DNA from: Succinivibrionaceae bacterium
Lineage (GTDB): Bacteria > Pseudomonadota > Gammaproteobacteria > Enterobacterales > Succinivibrionaceae
DNA: 64,000 nt
Assembly: GCA_016284235.1 (NCBI GenBank)
Contig: JAEEOK010000059.1
Location: forward strand, 80,281 to 144,280
Direction: 5' to 3'
The position numbers and the translations under genes were made by a program. Positions 8,463-18,929 of this stretch are shown piece by piece. Every line of letters begins with the position of its first letter. The first letter of the stretch is position 1. The notes beneath the pieces are model-generated. The model did no database searches. It was given only the letters and a program-made list of their open reading frames with translations, and had not been told where the DNA came from.

Positions 8463-10493
8463 ATGTTTCTGGGAAAAATCAAAAATTTTTTGAAATCAAG
8501 TCTGTATGAAAGACTGTCAGTCCAAATGATGTTTCTCACCTTCCTGTCAATACTCATACTGACGTGTGTAACAACCTATATGCAAGTGTATCATGAAAAT
8601 GAACACTATAAGGAAGAAGTTTCCGGAGATATAGACACTTTCATCGATCAGCTCAAAAATTTCATTGGTCATGCCATAATCAACAAGAATGGAGAGGATC
8701 TTTCCTTGATTCTGGACGGTCTGATCGAACATCCATCAATAGCATATATCGATTTATTCATATATGACAACGAAAATGAAGATTCCGAATTGGAAAATAC
8801 CGAAATCATCCGCGGACAGAAGCCTAATCTTAGTCTTAATAACACGATTATTAAAACAAAACCTCTTTTCTCTGATGACGGGACCACTCAGATTGCCCAG
8901 GTGGAAATCATCTCCAATCCCGATTACATTGCCAAGCATGTACAAAAAAAACTTGCACTGATCATATCACTAAGTCTGTTTGTAGCAATATCCATATCAG
9001 CAACCATACTTCTTCTTGTACACTCGCTGATTATCAAGCATCTTAGATATCTGGTAAACGAAACCCAGGAGTTTTCTGTAGACACAATAGATCAAGTCCT
9101 TACACTTCCGAACCGCAAGGATGACATTTTCAGAAACGAACTGGATGTACTTGTTAATTCCATCAATATGATGAGAAAAACCATATCAAGTGAGATAAAA
9201 TCCAACGATCTAAAAAACAGGGCTCTTAAGAACCAGCGGGATTTTTCCACCACTCTGCTGAATTCCTGCAATTTAATTATATGCCGGCTGGATCCAGACT
9301 TTAAAATTATATCTATCAACACAGCTACAACGCTGCTTACAGGATATCTTGAATTTGAAGTAGTTGGCAAACCTTGGCTTGATGTTTTCGTAGAGAAAGA
9401 GAAAAAAGAAGAGATCAGGGCACAGATTACAGCATCCACCTACACAACAATCAAAGAACTGACCATGAGGGATCAGGAAAATCACTGTCTGCATATGGAA
9501 TGGAGTTTTGTACCCTTTTATGAAGGAAACAACCTTAAATACCACATAGCCTTCGGTTATGATATTACTCAGTTGAAAGAAACTCAGGATCAGCTTATAA
9601 GCTTAAATAACGATCTGGAATCAAAAATTGCTCTGCGAACCCAGACTTTGAGAACCACAAACGAAGAACTGACCCTTGCCAACCAGGAACTAAAGGAAAC
9701 ACAAAAACAGCTTATAGAAGCCGAAACAATGTCATCCCTGGGTTCACTGGTTTCCGGAATTGCTCATGAAATAAACACTCCTCTAGGAATTTCAGTAACA
9801 GCATACACACTGATAGCTGAACAGATAAAAAAGCTGCAAAAGCTTATAAAGGAGCCTGAGCTCGATCGTGAAGCAATGGAGGACATTATTGATGTAATTG
9901 TTGAATCCGACGATATTCTTACTTCAAATTTAAAAAGAAGTTCCGAACTTATACGTAGCTTCAAACAAGTGGCTGTAGACAGTTCTTCAAACGTTAGTTA
10001 TACGTTTAATGTTAAAGAAAACCTTTCTCAGACGCTCATCAGTTTATCCAACGTTGTAAAAAAGAAAAAGCTTAAAATCTGCGTTGAATGTCCGGAAAAC
10101 CTGGATATCTTTTCGTATCCGGGCGTCATGACGCAAATTTACACAAATCTGATAATGAACAGTGCAAACCACGCATGGGATGAAAATGACAAGGACAAAT
10201 CCAATCGGCAGATCAAAATAGCTATAACATCAAAGGATAACCATCTAACAATTGATTATCAGGATAACGGTTCAGGAATAAATCCTGAAATTCTGGATAA
10301 AATCTACGAACCGTTTGTCACATCAAAACGCGGCCGTGGCGGCAGCGGACTCGGAGCCAATATCATCTACAATTTAACTACACAATTGTTAAATGGTAAA
10401 ATAGAATGTCGCAATTTGGAACCACCTCTGCACGGAGCATGCTTTAATATAACATTCCCGCTTGTTAAGGAAGAAAAGAAGGATACACAATGA
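8463..10493 (+). CDS. Membrane-bound sensor histidine kinase with PAS domain
   Basis: Inner-membrane sensor kinase of 676 residues. Two transmembrane helices (about 21-43 and 165-190) enclose a periplasmic sensor of roughly 120 residues. They are followed by a HAMP-like linker, a PAS domain (about 255-375), a coiled coil (about 378-425), a phosphoacceptor region with His435 in GIAHEINTPLGIS, and an ATP-binding domain with NSANHAW, DNGSGI and GGSGLGANI. No response regulator is nearby, so the partner must be encoded elsewhere. The gene overlaps the next by four bases (ATGA), so the two are probably translationally coupled. The signal sensed cannot be told. Confidence 0.9.
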   Translation: MFLGKIKNFLKSSLYERLSVQMMFLTFLSILILTCVTTYMQVYHENEHYKEEVSGDIDTFIDQLKNFIGHAIINKNGEDLSLILDGLIEHPSIAYIDLFIYDNENEDSELENTEIIRGQKPNLSLNNTIIKTKPLFSDDGTTQIAQVEIISNPDYIAKHVQKKLALIISLSLFVAISISATILLLVHSLIIKHLRYLVNETQEFSVDTIDQVLTLPNRKDDIFRNELDVLVNSINMMRKTISSEIKSNDLKNRALKNQRDFSTTLLNSCNLIICRLDPDFKIISINTATTLLTGYLEFEVVGKPWLDVFVEKEKKEEIRAQITASTYTTIKELTMRDQENHCLHMEWSFVPFYEGNNLKYHIAFGYDITQLKETQDQLISLNNDLESKIALRTQTLRTTNEELTLANQELKETQKQLIEAETMSSLGSLVSGIAHEINTPLGISVTAYTLIAEQIKKLQKLIKEPELDREAMEDIIDVIVESDDILTSNLKRSSELIRSFKQVAVDSSSNVSYTFNVKENLSQTLISLSNVVKKKKLKICVECPENLDIFSYPGVMTQIYTNLIMNSANHAWDENDKDKSNRQIKIAITSKDNHLTIDYQDNGSGINPEILDKIYEPFVTSKRGRGGSGLGANIIYNLTTQLLNGKIECRNLEPPLHGACFNITFPLVKEEKKDTQ

Positions 10494-11374
10494 CGTTATC
10501 AGCCTTTTTAAACAATAAAAATTTTAAACTTAAACGCCTATTCGTATACGGAATGATTCTGGTAGTCATCATCTGTGTGCTAAGCACCGTCAGTGCGATT
10601 ATTACCGGTCAGTATCCTGAAAACTTTCTTCAGCTGGTTTTTACTGCCATTGCAATTGAGTGCTACTGCGTAAACAGTATTTTCTGTCTGAAAATTCACG
10701 ACAGCTGCAAAAAGAGAAAAATCCCATACGACTGGATTGGTGTCGCATTCTGCTTTGCAACTCTGGTGATAGTACTTTTGAGAATTTGGACGGGGATCGA
10801 ATTCGCACACCGCTTTGCATTACCTGCAATTCTTCTTACCATCTCCTACACAATAGCCATCCTTCCGGTTTCACTGCAGATCGACAATCATAAAAAGCTG
10901 TCAAAAACATTCGGTTTCATCCACAGAACCGTAACTCCCCTCTTTGGAGTGATAATTGCCGTGAATTTCATGATCCCGTCAATTTATCCATACATTCAGA
11001 CAGTGACATGGACAATGGTTCTTCTTGAACTGCTCGTTGTGGCAGTGATAATGATCCTCTACTCCAAGCCTTTTACCGTTGAACTGAGACTTTTTGAAAC
11101 AGGAACTCCGAACATCTACTCCGATACAAACGGCAATATGTATCAGGTTATATCTTTAAACGCAAAGGCGGACAGTTTATCATCTGAGATCGATTCATCT
11201 GAAAAAATCTTCGATGAAAAGAAGTCACAAAACGGGAACAGCGATTCAGTAATCATGGAAAACACCATTGAAGCGGGGACAGTAGAAATTGTAACTAAAG
11301 AAGACAAGCATGACGACATTGAAATAAACTGTACGAAGGACGAAAATCCGTTTTCTCCCGAGGAAGTAAAATAA
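10490..11374 (+). CDS. Six-helix membrane protein coupled to the sensor kinase
   Basis: Family not recognised. The 294-residue protein has six predicted transmembrane helices at about 17-40, 45-68, 82-103, 108-130, 147-168 and 171-192. A cytoplasmic tail of about 100 residues rich in Asp, Glu, Ser and Lys follows. The start has GAAGGA seven bases upstream and overlaps the kinase stop by four bases, so the two proteins are probably made together. The topology would suit a signal-sensing or regulatory partner of the kinase; this rests on context only. No catalytic motif was seen. Confidence 0.75.
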   Translation: MTLSAFLNNKNFKLKRLFVYGMILVVIICVLSTVSAIITGQYPENFLQLVFTAIAIECYCVNSIFCLKIHDSCKKRKIPYDWIGVAFCFATLVIVLLRIWTGIEFAHRFALPAILLTISYTIAILPVSLQIDNHKKLSKTFGFIHRTVTPLFGVIIAVNFMIPSIYPYIQTVTWTMVLLELLVVAVIMILYSKPFTVELRLFETGTPNIYSDTNGNMYQVISLNAKADSLSSEIDSSEKIFDEKKSQNGNSDSVIMENTIEAGTVEIVTKEDKHDDIEINCTKDENPFSPEEVK

Positions 11375-11437
11375 TCCTAAGGTTACCCGATGCAATAAAA
11401 TTCTGTCACTTCAGCGACAATTACCAAGGAATTTGCT

Positions 11438-13291
11438 ATGTTCAACGTAGATCTCTACGAAAAGAATATATTTGAAATCCGCACACTGATGAACAATGCG
11501 GAATATGACGCCTTAATTGTTTCTCATTCTGATGAATTTCTAGGAGAATACATTCCTCCTTCATCTCAAAGGCTGGCATTCATAACCGGATTTACAGGAT
11601 CTGCGGGATGCTGTGCCATATACAGCACTCCTGTTGATTCATACAACATCGATCTTTTTGTTGACGGACGATATTCCATTCAGGCCAAAAAGCAGGTGGC
11701 CGACAGCGTTAGAGTTCTTGATATAGATAACCAAAAGGGAGCTCTTACACTTATACATCACCTGGCTGCGACACTTAAACAGGGAAGCACGGTTGCCTTT
11801 GATTCCAACATGCACTCATACAGATGGTATCTGGCAGCATCGGAAATACTTCAGAAAGTAAACATAAAACTTGTTCCCACAAAGAAAAATTTAATCGATC
11901 AGATATGGAGAAACAGACCTGAGGAAGAAAAGCAGCAGATAATAATATTCCCTGAAACATTTATCGGTATGACAAGTGCAAAAAAGCGCGAGCTGATTTC
12001 AATAAAAATCAATGACGCTGGACTCGATGCCTTTTTTGTTTCAGATTGTGAATCTGTAAACTGGCTGCTTAACATCAGGGGTCACGACATTCCTTATCTG
12101 CCGATAGTCAGATGCTTCGCAATCATTTACAGCAATCAATCAGCTGATGTGTTCATAGACAGTGAAAAGCTTATAGAAACGAAATTTGCTGAACAATGCG
12201 GAGATGATGTTTCAATTTTTGACTTCAGTCGTCTGGATGAAACACTCAAGCGTCTCGGTGAAGACCACCTAAAAATAGGAGCCGATTTTTCGACCACAAA
12301 CGCACACACAATTCTCGTAATGAAGAAAGCTGATGTTCAAATTGAAAACATCAAGGATCCTTGTGAACTTCCGCGTGCCATAAAAACAAGTACAGAAGTA
12401 AACGGTTTTCGTTCGGCACATGTTAAGGATGGTGTAGCCATGTGCCGTTTCCTTGCTTGGCTTGACCGTCGCTGCGAGACAAAATCCGACGAAACCGAGG
12501 CCACTATTGCCAAACAGGCGGAAAAGTACAGGAAGGATCAGGAATATTATATTGAGCCTAGTTTTGCCACTATATCAGCTCTTGGACCAAATGCCGCCAT
12601 GTGCCACTACAACCATGAAAATGAAGAAACACCGCGCAGGCTGGGCAGTGACGCCATATACCTTATCGATTCAGGCGGTCATTACTACGACGGAACAACA
12701 GATATAACACGAACAGTATGTGTAGGCACTCCGACAGATGAAATGAAAAACAATTTCACAAGAGTGATTAAAGGAAACATAGCCTTGGCCAAAGCTGTAT
12801 TTCCGCAGGGAACATATGGTTACCAGCTTGATATCCTTGCTCGAAAACAGCTTTGGGACGTCGGTCTTGACTACAACCACGGAACCGGACATGGAGTCGG
12901 TCACTGTCTGAGTGTCCACGAAGGTCCGCACCGCATATCAAGCAAAAGTGGTACCGATGATGCAAAACTTGTCCCTAACATGATAGTCACAGATGAACCG
13001 GGCTACTATAAGGAAGGAGAATACGGAATACGCTGTGAAAACGAGCTGCTTGTCATGTCTCATCCAAACCTTCCTTCAATGCTGAACTTCGAAGTTCTTA
13101 CTCTTGTTCCGTTTGATCTCAGACTTATAAACACAGAACTTCTCACTGATACTGAAATTGACTGGCTGAATGATTATCATCAGAGGGTTAGGGATACAAT
13201 CAAGCCTTATCTGACAGATCAGGAAATAGGGTGGCTCATAGGAGCTACCAAACAAATCGAGCCTAAAAACAAAAAACAGTCCGAGATTTAA
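11438..13291 (+). CDS. M24 family Xaa-Pro aminopeptidase, long form
   Basis: Metallo-aminopeptidase that removes N-terminal residues preceding proline, probably cytoplasmic since there is no signal peptide. At 617 residues it has the long three-domain layout of XPNPEP1-type enzymes, with two creatinase-like N-terminal domains and the catalytic pita-bread fold from about residue 320. Metal ligands are visible: Asp411 and Asp422 in LIDSGGHYYDGTTDITRT, the His in HGTGHGVGH, the Glu in TDEPGYY and the final Glu in IRCENELL. AAGGA lies eight bases before the ATG. It stands alone between the kinase pair and pssA. Confidence 0.92.
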   Translation: MFNVDLYEKNIFEIRTLMNNAEYDALIVSHSDEFLGEYIPPSSQRLAFITGFTGSAGCCAIYSTPVDSYNIDLFVDGRYSIQAKKQVADSVRVLDIDNQKGALTLIHHLAATLKQGSTVAFDSNMHSYRWYLAASEILQKVNIKLVPTKKNLIDQIWRNRPEEEKQQIIIFPETFIGMTSAKKRELISIKINDAGLDAFFVSDCESVNWLLNIRGHDIPYLPIVRCFAIIYSNQSADVFIDSEKLIETKFAEQCGDDVSIFDFSRLDETLKRLGEDHLKIGADFSTTNAHTILVMKKADVQIENIKDPCELPRAIKTSTEVNGFRSAHVKDGVAMCRFLAWLDRRCETKSDETEATIAKQAEKYRKDQEYYIEPSFATISALGPNAAMCHYNHENEETPRRLGSDAIYLIDSGGHYYDGTTDITRTVCVGTPTDEMKNNFTRVIKGNIALAKAVFPQGTYGYQLDILARKQLWDVGLDYNHGTGHGVGHCLSVHEGPHRISSKSGTDDAKLVPNMIVTDEPGYYKEGEYGIRCENELLVMSHPNLPSMLNFEVLTLVPFDLRLINTELLTDTEIDWLNDYHQRVRDTIKPYLTDQEIGWLIGATKQIEPKNKKQSEI

Positions 13292-13353
13292 CGGCAATTT
13301 GTAGTGTTCTGTTTTTGTGATAACATTGAACTTTGTGAAACAATGGAGTAATG

Positions 13354-14709
13354 ATGTTTAGTATATACCGGGCTAGCAAGGATACAATCGGCAGACTGCC
13401 TGCAATGTCTGTACCTGCAGTCTCTTTTTCTATATTAGAAACTCCACAGAGATTTCGTGAGGAAATTTTAAATTTAATAGAGACGTCAAGCCGAAGAATA
13501 TATATTACCGCCCTCTACCTTCAGGACGATGAAACAGGGCGCGAGATTCTCGACGCCATTTACCTTCGAGCAAGTAAATGTCCTTCACTTAAGGTTTACA
13601 TTCTGGTAGATTTCCACCGTGCACAGCGTGGACTGATTGGAAAGGGCCGGCAGTGCGGAAACAACATCATGTACAGAGAGTACTCTCAGCGCTATCCGTC
13701 AGCTAATGTTACTTTTCTTGGAGTTCCCGTAAAATCAAAAGAAATGTTCGGTGTTCTTCACCTTAAGGGATTCGTTTTTGATAATACTGTTCTCTACTCC
13801 GGTGCAAGCATCAACAACGTGTATTTGAACAAGGATAACAAATACCGTCTGGATCGATATGAAAAAATAGTTTATGAACCTCTAGCAGACTGCATGGTGG
13901 CATTTCTGCTCAAATACCTCCTCAACGCAGCTGCCGTTCAAGATTTAACCAGGGATAATATTCCATCAGCGGGAGAAATATCCAATCAGATAGGTTCACT
14001 TAAAAAACATCTCAAAAAAGCGATATACCATATCAATTCCGAAGCCAGAAAGGAAGGATGTGTATCAATGACTCCGCTGTGCGGACTCGGCAATGTAAAG
14101 AACCGGCTGAACAGAACGATTCTCTCCCTTATGCAGATGACAAAACAAAAAATTACAATCTGCACACCTTATTTTAATATGCCTGCAAACATCCAGCGCG
14201 TAATAACAAAGCTGCTGAAAAAGGGAATCAAAATCAATTTGGTAATCGGTGACAAAGTCGCCAATGATTTTTATATTCCGGAGGATCAGCCATTCAACCG
14301 TGTAGGCGCCGTTCCATATCTGTACGAGGGATTTGTAAGAGAATTCTGTCGCAAAAATCAATCATATATCGACAACGGACAGTTGAACATAATGATGTGG
14401 AAAGACGGGACTAATACATACCATGTAAAAGGTATCTACGTTGATGACGACTACTACCTGATCACTGGGAACAACCTGAATCCGCGTGCATGGCGTCTCG
14501 ATTTTGAGAATGCAATTCTTATTCAGGATCCGGAACATCTTATGAAGGATTCATTTTCAAAAGAACTGGATTTTATTCTTAGCAATACTACCCGCATCAC
14601 ACACTGGACAAATCTGGAAAAATTTGAGGATTTTCCGGAAAGGATTCAAAACTATCTGAAAAAGATTTTCAGACTGAAGCTTCACCTGTTTGTTAAAAGG
14701 ATCATTTAA
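13354..14709 (+). CDS. pssA: Phosphatidylserine synthase (PLD superfamily)
   Basis: Converts CDP-diacylglycerol and serine to phosphatidylserine, the precursor of phosphatidylethanolamine; it associates peripherally with membrane and ribosomes. From the second of two adjacent ATGs (13354) it has 451 residues, exactly the E. coli PssA length, and GGAG sits at a better distance from this ATG than from 13351. Both HKD motifs are present: HLKGFVFD and YHVKGIYVDDD followed by TGNNLNPRAWRLDFENAIL. Similarity to enterobacterial PssA runs end to end. recG begins three bases after the stop, so the two are probably cotranscribed. Confidence 0.95.
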   Translation: MFSIYRASKDTIGRLPAMSVPAVSFSILETPQRFREEILNLIETSSRRIYITALYLQDDETGREILDAIYLRASKCPSLKVYILVDFHRAQRGLIGKGRQCGNNIMYREYSQRYPSANVTFLGVPVKSKEMFGVLHLKGFVFDNTVLYSGASINNVYLNKDNKYRLDRYEKIVYEPLADCMVAFLLKYLLNAAAVQDLTRDNIPSAGEISNQIGSLKKHLKKAIYHINSEARKEGCVSMTPLCGLGNVKNRLNRTILSLMQMTKQKITICTPYFNMPANIQRVITKLLKKGIKINLVIGDKVANDFYIPEDQPFNRVGAVPYLYEGFVREFCRKNQSYIDNGQLNIMMWKDGTNTYHVKGIYVDDDYYLITGNNLNPRAWRLDFENAILIQDPEHLMKDSFSKELDFILSNTTRITHWTNLEKFEDFPERIQNYLKKIFRLKLHLFVKRII

Positions 14710-14712
14710 ATC

Positions 14713-16782
14713 ATGCTGAAAGATCCTGTAACGGAAATTTCCGGAGTCGGAAAAAAAATGGCAGAAAAGCTGAATGCAATCTCCATCTACACACTGGCTG
14801 ATCTTCTCTATTACCTGCCGCTTCGTTATGAAGATCATACTACAATTACGCCCATAGACTCAGCAATACCTGGGGTGCCGATACTGGTCGGAGGAAGAAT
14901 ACTTAACCTCCAGACCAAAAGCACCAGAATAGGTTCGGTACTGGAATGCACCATAGCAGACGAAAATGAAACCAGACTGAAACTGAGTTTCTGGCATCTT
15001 TACCCGAACCAGATACAAGAATTTGAAAAAAATAAATTTATACTGTGTTTCGGCACCATAGAAAGTAATATTTTCGGTTGCAGCATGAAGCATCCCAATT
15101 ACTGGCTTGCATCGTCAATGAGCGATTTCAATCTTCCAGACAATCTCACAGCTGTATACTCTGTTACAAAAGGACTCAAAACCGAAAAAATAGCCCAGCT
15201 TGTGGATACTGCGCTAAAAACAGCGGAAAAGGAAGGCCTGGACGAACTCCTTCCTCCAGAGGAGACGGGAGGTATAACTCTGCTTGATGCATTAAAGCAC
15301 ATGCACAAGGTACCCAAAGATCTTGGAATGGATTTAATAAACAATCCGGCAAACCCTTACCGAAGACGTATCGTGCTTGAAGAACTTACAGCAAACACAG
15401 CCGCTGTATACATAGCACGATCGGCAAACGGAAGTTATTCATCGTATCCTTTGCAAAGTAAAGGGATCCTGCGCGCGCGGATGCTTGATTCGCTAAGTTT
15501 CGTGCCTACCGGAGCCCAGTTAAGAGTAACCGGTGAAATTGATACAGATATGAAAGCCAACATTCCCATGCTTAGACTGTTACAGGGAGATGTAGGTTCA
15601 GGCAAGACCCTGGTAGCTGCAATGAGCACGCTCAATGCCATCGAGAACGGATATCAAACAGCAATAATGGCACCTACAGAAATTCTGGCGGGTCAGCATT
15701 ATCAGAAGTTCACTTCACTACTTTCACCGCTTGGGATATCTGTAGTGCAGCTCAACGGGCGTCTGAAGTCAAAGGAGAGGAAGGAAACACTGGAAAGGAT
15801 AGCAAGCGGTGAAGCTCAAATCGTAATCGGGACGCATGCTCTTTTTCAAGAGCAGGTTGATTTTAAGAATCTGGCATACGTTATCATTGATGAACAGCAT
15901 CGTTTCGGTGTCGAGCAGCGTCTTAAACTATTAAGCAAGGGACAGGAGGGAAACCGTCTTCCTCATCAGCTCATAATGACTGCAACCCCGATTCCAAGAA
16001 CCCTGGCAATGACTAATTATGCAGATCTTGATGTTTCAACAATAGACGAGCTGCCACCAGGAAGGAAGCCGATTACAACAAAGCTCATAGGAAATACCTC
16101 GCGCGGCAAGTTGCTTGATAGAATAAAAGACGTATGCATAAACAAAAAATGGCAGATCTACTGGGTATGTCCTCTGATTGAAGAATCTGAAATACTTGAC
16201 TGTGCAGCAGCTGAAGACGAGTACTCCCAGTTGAAGAAGAGTTTACCGGAACTTAAAATAGGCCTAGTTCATGGAAGACTTTCTGGTGAAGAGAAGCAGC
16301 AGGTAATGAAGGACTTCAAGGACGGAAATCTAGATATGCTGGTTGCAACAACAGTAATCGAAGTCGGAGTTGATGTACCTAATGCCAACATAATTGTTAT
16401 TGAGGATCCGCAGCGACTTGGCCTTGCACAGCTTCACCAGCTTAGAGGACGCGTAGGACGCGGCCAGAAACAGTCATTCTGTATGCTTTACAGCACTACT
16501 GAACTTTCTTCCGCGGCTTCTGAACGTTTGAAATATCTGTGTGAGAACAGCGACGGTCTGAAAATAGCGGAAAAGGATCTGGAAATCAGGGGACCGGGTG
16601 AATACCTTGGAACAAAGCAAACCGGCGTTGCAGGAATGAAAGTTGCCGATTTTCTGAAGGATCAGGCTGTCATTTCAAAAGCCAACAGTCTAGCCAGAAA
16701 AATTACAGACAACGACCTGGCAACGGCTAAAAAACTGATAGAAAGATGGACCAGAGCTGATTCTACTTTCACCAACGCCTAA
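14713..16782 (+). CDS. recG: ATP-dependent DNA helicase RecG
   Basis: Branch-migrating helicase that reverses stalled forks and processes recombination intermediates. The 689 residues match E. coli RecG (693). An N-terminal wedge domain (PVTEISGVGKKMAEKL, LRYEDHT) is followed by the helicase core: Walker A GDVGSGKT at 292-299, IIDEQHRFGVEQR, TATPIPRTLAM, VATTVIEVGVDVPNA and QLRGRVGRG, then the TRG region GPGEYLGTKQTG. There is no strong ribosome site before the ATG. The three-base gap to pssA suggests translational coupling. Confidence 0.96.
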   Translation: MLKDPVTEISGVGKKMAEKLNAISIYTLADLLYYLPLRYEDHTTITPIDSAIPGVPILVGGRILNLQTKSTRIGSVLECTIADENETRLKLSFWHLYPNQIQEFEKNKFILCFGTIESNIFGCSMKHPNYWLASSMSDFNLPDNLTAVYSVTKGLKTEKIAQLVDTALKTAEKEGLDELLPPEETGGITLLDALKHMHKVPKDLGMDLINNPANPYRRRIVLEELTANTAAVYIARSANGSYSSYPLQSKGILRARMLDSLSFVPTGAQLRVTGEIDTDMKANIPMLRLLQGDVGSGKTLVAAMSTLNAIENGYQTAIMAPTEILAGQHYQKFTSLLSPLGISVVQLNGRLKSKERKETLERIASGEAQIVIGTHALFQEQVDFKNLAYVIIDEQHRFGVEQRLKLLSKGQEGNRLPHQLIMTATPIPRTLAMTNYADLDVSTIDELPPGRKPITTKLIGNTSRGKLLDRIKDVCINKKWQIYWVCPLIEESEILDCAAAEDEYSQLKKSLPELKIGLVHGRLSGEEKQQVMKDFKDGNLDMLVATTVIEVGVDVPNANIIVIEDPQRLGLAQLHQLRGRVGRGQKQSFCMLYSTTELSSAASERLKYLCENSDGLKIAEKDLEIRGPGEYLGTKQTGVAGMKVADFLKDQAVISKANSLARKITDNDLATAKKLIERWTRADSTFTNA

Positions 16783-16800
16783 CCAAATTAGGATAATTTC

Positions 16801-18693
16801 ATGAGAACTGTCTCCAGAATATTAATAATCCTCGGATTATTGGCGCTTATCACTATAGCCTGCTCCTACCTGTATCTCCGCAGCAATTACATTATAGAAC
16901 CGCTTGTAAATCTGATAAAGGAGCAGACAGGATACTCAGTAACTATAGAAAACGTCAGTTACAACCCGATTTATCCGGACAAAATTCTGCTAAAGCATGT
17001 AAAGGTAAACAACGAAATCGAAGCAGATCAGATATTCGTTGAATTTGACAGCAAAAAAATCATAAATCAAGAGCTTTATATTCATGACATTGAAATAATA
17101 AATGCCCGCGTAAACATGGATCTGCTGCCGGCTCCTTCGGGTAAAGCGGATCTGTTCAAAAACATAACCATAAAGGATCTGCATCTGAAAGATTTCAGTA
17201 TTAAGAGTAAAGACTGGGGAATAGATGACAGCATTATTGAACTGAGCAATCTGGATATTGTCCGCAACGGCAGAATAAACACACCAAAAAACTTCTTCGT
17301 TAATATGTTTGCAAACAGGATTAAATTCAATGATCTAATTCTGCACAGCTTCAACACGACCTTTCACTATACTGAAGAGAAAATAACTTTTGACGAATTC
17401 AGGGCAAATTTCAAAGACGGAACAGTAAACAGTCAGCTTGAAATCAACCCTCAAAGTCATGCAATCACAGTAAAAAAACTGGAACTAAACAAGATAGCGA
17501 CCACTACAGATTTTGAATCAATCCAGTCTTTTTCCGGCTGGAAGTTCGATATCTATGATGCACAACTAAATGACTGTTCCATTGAGCTTCAGGATCTGAT
17601 GCTGTCCGTTCGTAATTTAAACCTAATAGTCAATGACCTCTCTGTAAAGGACAACCAGCTAAAGCACATAAGCGTCCTTGGACAGTTCCGTCAGCTTAAC
17701 TATAAGGAATTGCAAATGGATAATGCGTCGGTGGCTATAAGTCAGCCGCTGAGCAACCCTATATCACACATCCTTCTTTCCACGGGGTACAGCTCCGGTA
17801 ATATAGAAACATACATCAAATATAATCAGGAAACAGGAATTCTCGATGTTCACGAACTGACAATGAAAGATTTGAGACTCGTTGACACCGATTTCTCCGA
17901 GGAAGTACAGCTTCTGAATCTGGTACCTTTCAGTCAAATTAACTTCAGAGTGGTAAACATTCAGGATCTGTACTACGATTCCATGAATGAATATAACCCG
18001 ATACTTATAAAAAATGCCGCTCTGTTTATGAATCACGTAATCTACAGAAACGGCAAAATCAGATCGGCGAACAGAAGATCCCGCATAGATGTCACTGCTG
18101 ATGAATTAAATCTGACCAATTTTGAAATTACAAATCTTATAACTAATTTCGTTCTTGATACCCAGGGGCAGATTACTGTTGATTCATCAATTGCAACTGT
18201 AAATAAAGGCAGTGTTTCAGTTTCAGGAATGTTGAACACCGTCAATAACGAGTTTGAAATCGACTTAACCGGAGATGATGTAGGATTTGACTATCTTAAC
18301 ACCTGGCTTGAAGGTCACCAGACCGTTGGACATTCTAATTTTGAAATAAAAATCAAAAGAAAACAGCAAGGTGATGATGAAGGCTCATATGAGTATAACG
18401 GCACGATGCAGCTCAAAGACGTATTCATCAGCAATTTTGATATTGAGGGAATGAAGGACTCAGAAGGCTCAAACCTGAAAACAAACTGGATCCAGAGTCT
18501 CAGTTCAGGGAAAAGCCTGATGGCGCAATCAGCTGAGATCAGATTTAAACACGAAAATAAAGTAAACAAAATTGAAGGTACAATCGATGCTATCAGCAAA
18601 TTGTACAATTTTTCAGCACAATTCCATGAAAAACCAACGTCTGGGGATACTTTTAAAATTGAATGGAGAGAAAAACTACAGAAATCAGAATAA
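16801..18693 (+). CDS. AsmA-like inner-membrane-anchored envelope protein
   Basis: A 630-residue protein with one N-terminal transmembrane helix (about 7-29) and a long periplasmic part rich in beta strands. The start of the periplasmic part (SVTIENVSYNPIYPDKILLKHVKV) has the pattern of AsmA/YhdP/TamB-type repeating beta-groove proteins, which support phospholipid traffic to the outer membrane. It lacks features that would name a specific member. AGGA lies eight bases before the ATG, 18 bases after recG, so it is probably the last gene of a pssA-recG unit. The pairing with a phospholipid synthesis gene is suggestive only. Confidence 0.7.
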   Translation: MRTVSRILIILGLLALITIACSYLYLRSNYIIEPLVNLIKEQTGYSVTIENVSYNPIYPDKILLKHVKVNNEIEADQIFVEFDSKKIINQELYIHDIEIINARVNMDLLPAPSGKADLFKNITIKDLHLKDFSIKSKDWGIDDSIIELSNLDIVRNGRINTPKNFFVNMFANRIKFNDLILHSFNTTFHYTEEKITFDEFRANFKDGTVNSQLEINPQSHAITVKKLELNKIATTTDFESIQSFSGWKFDIYDAQLNDCSIELQDLMLSVRNLNLIVNDLSVKDNQLKHISVLGQFRQLNYKELQMDNASVAISQPLSNPISHILLSTGYSSGNIETYIKYNQETGILDVHELTMKDLRLVDTDFSEEVQLLNLVPFSQINFRVVNIQDLYYDSMNEYNPILIKNAALFMNHVIYRNGKIRSANRRSRIDVTADELNLTNFEITNLITNFVLDTQGQITVDSSIATVNKGSVSVSGMLNTVNNEFEIDLTGDDVGFDYLNTWLEGHQTVGHSNFEIKIKRKQQGDDEGSYEYNGTMQLKDVFISNFDIEGMKDSEGSNLKTNWIQSLSSGKSLMAQSAEIRFKHENKVNKIEGTIDAISKLYNFSAQFHEKPTSGDTFKIEWREKLQKSE

Positions 18694-18720
18694 TAAAAGC
18701 ATTAGGTCTTAAATCCTTAA

Positions 18721-18747
18721 GGTTCTTTACAAAATCCTGTTGGAAAT
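18721..18747 (+). repeat. 27-bp direct repeat, copy 1
   Basis: The sequence from GGTTCTTTACAAAATCC to GGAAAT recurs at 18930-18956 with two differences. Read in frame, both copies encode GSLQNPVGN and both differences are silent third positions. The open frame continues for about 16 further codons after this copy. Confidence 0.7.
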
Positions 18748-18802
18748 TGTATAGCACCTGTTCCAGGTAGATCTATTCACTCTTCATATTGAAGATAAAA
18801 AA

Positions 18803-18848
18803 TGTGGTCCCATTTTAAAATGTAAAAAAAAACACAAATGGAACCACA
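18803..18848. repeat. 13-bp inverted repeat, possible yihY terminator
   Basis: TGTGGTCCCATTT (18803-18815) pairs with AAATGGAACCACA (18836-18848) with one mismatch. On the minus strand it is followed by a T-rich stretch, so it could end transcripts coming from yihY 350 bases away. It also resembles paired ends of a small mobile element. Confidence 0.4.
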
Positions 18849-18929
18849 CTATGAATTACGATACTATCGCGGTAGTATCACAATTCCGTCCCGATTAGCA
18901 ATTAGTTTGTTTTGTTCAAGAAAAATTAC

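Noticed and set aside
18851..18898. Short frame starting MNYDTIAVVSQFRPD after an inverted repeat, like the start of a transposase
   Set aside because: It stops after 15 codons, has no ribosome site, and no other transposase part follows; an insertion sequence cannot be supported.
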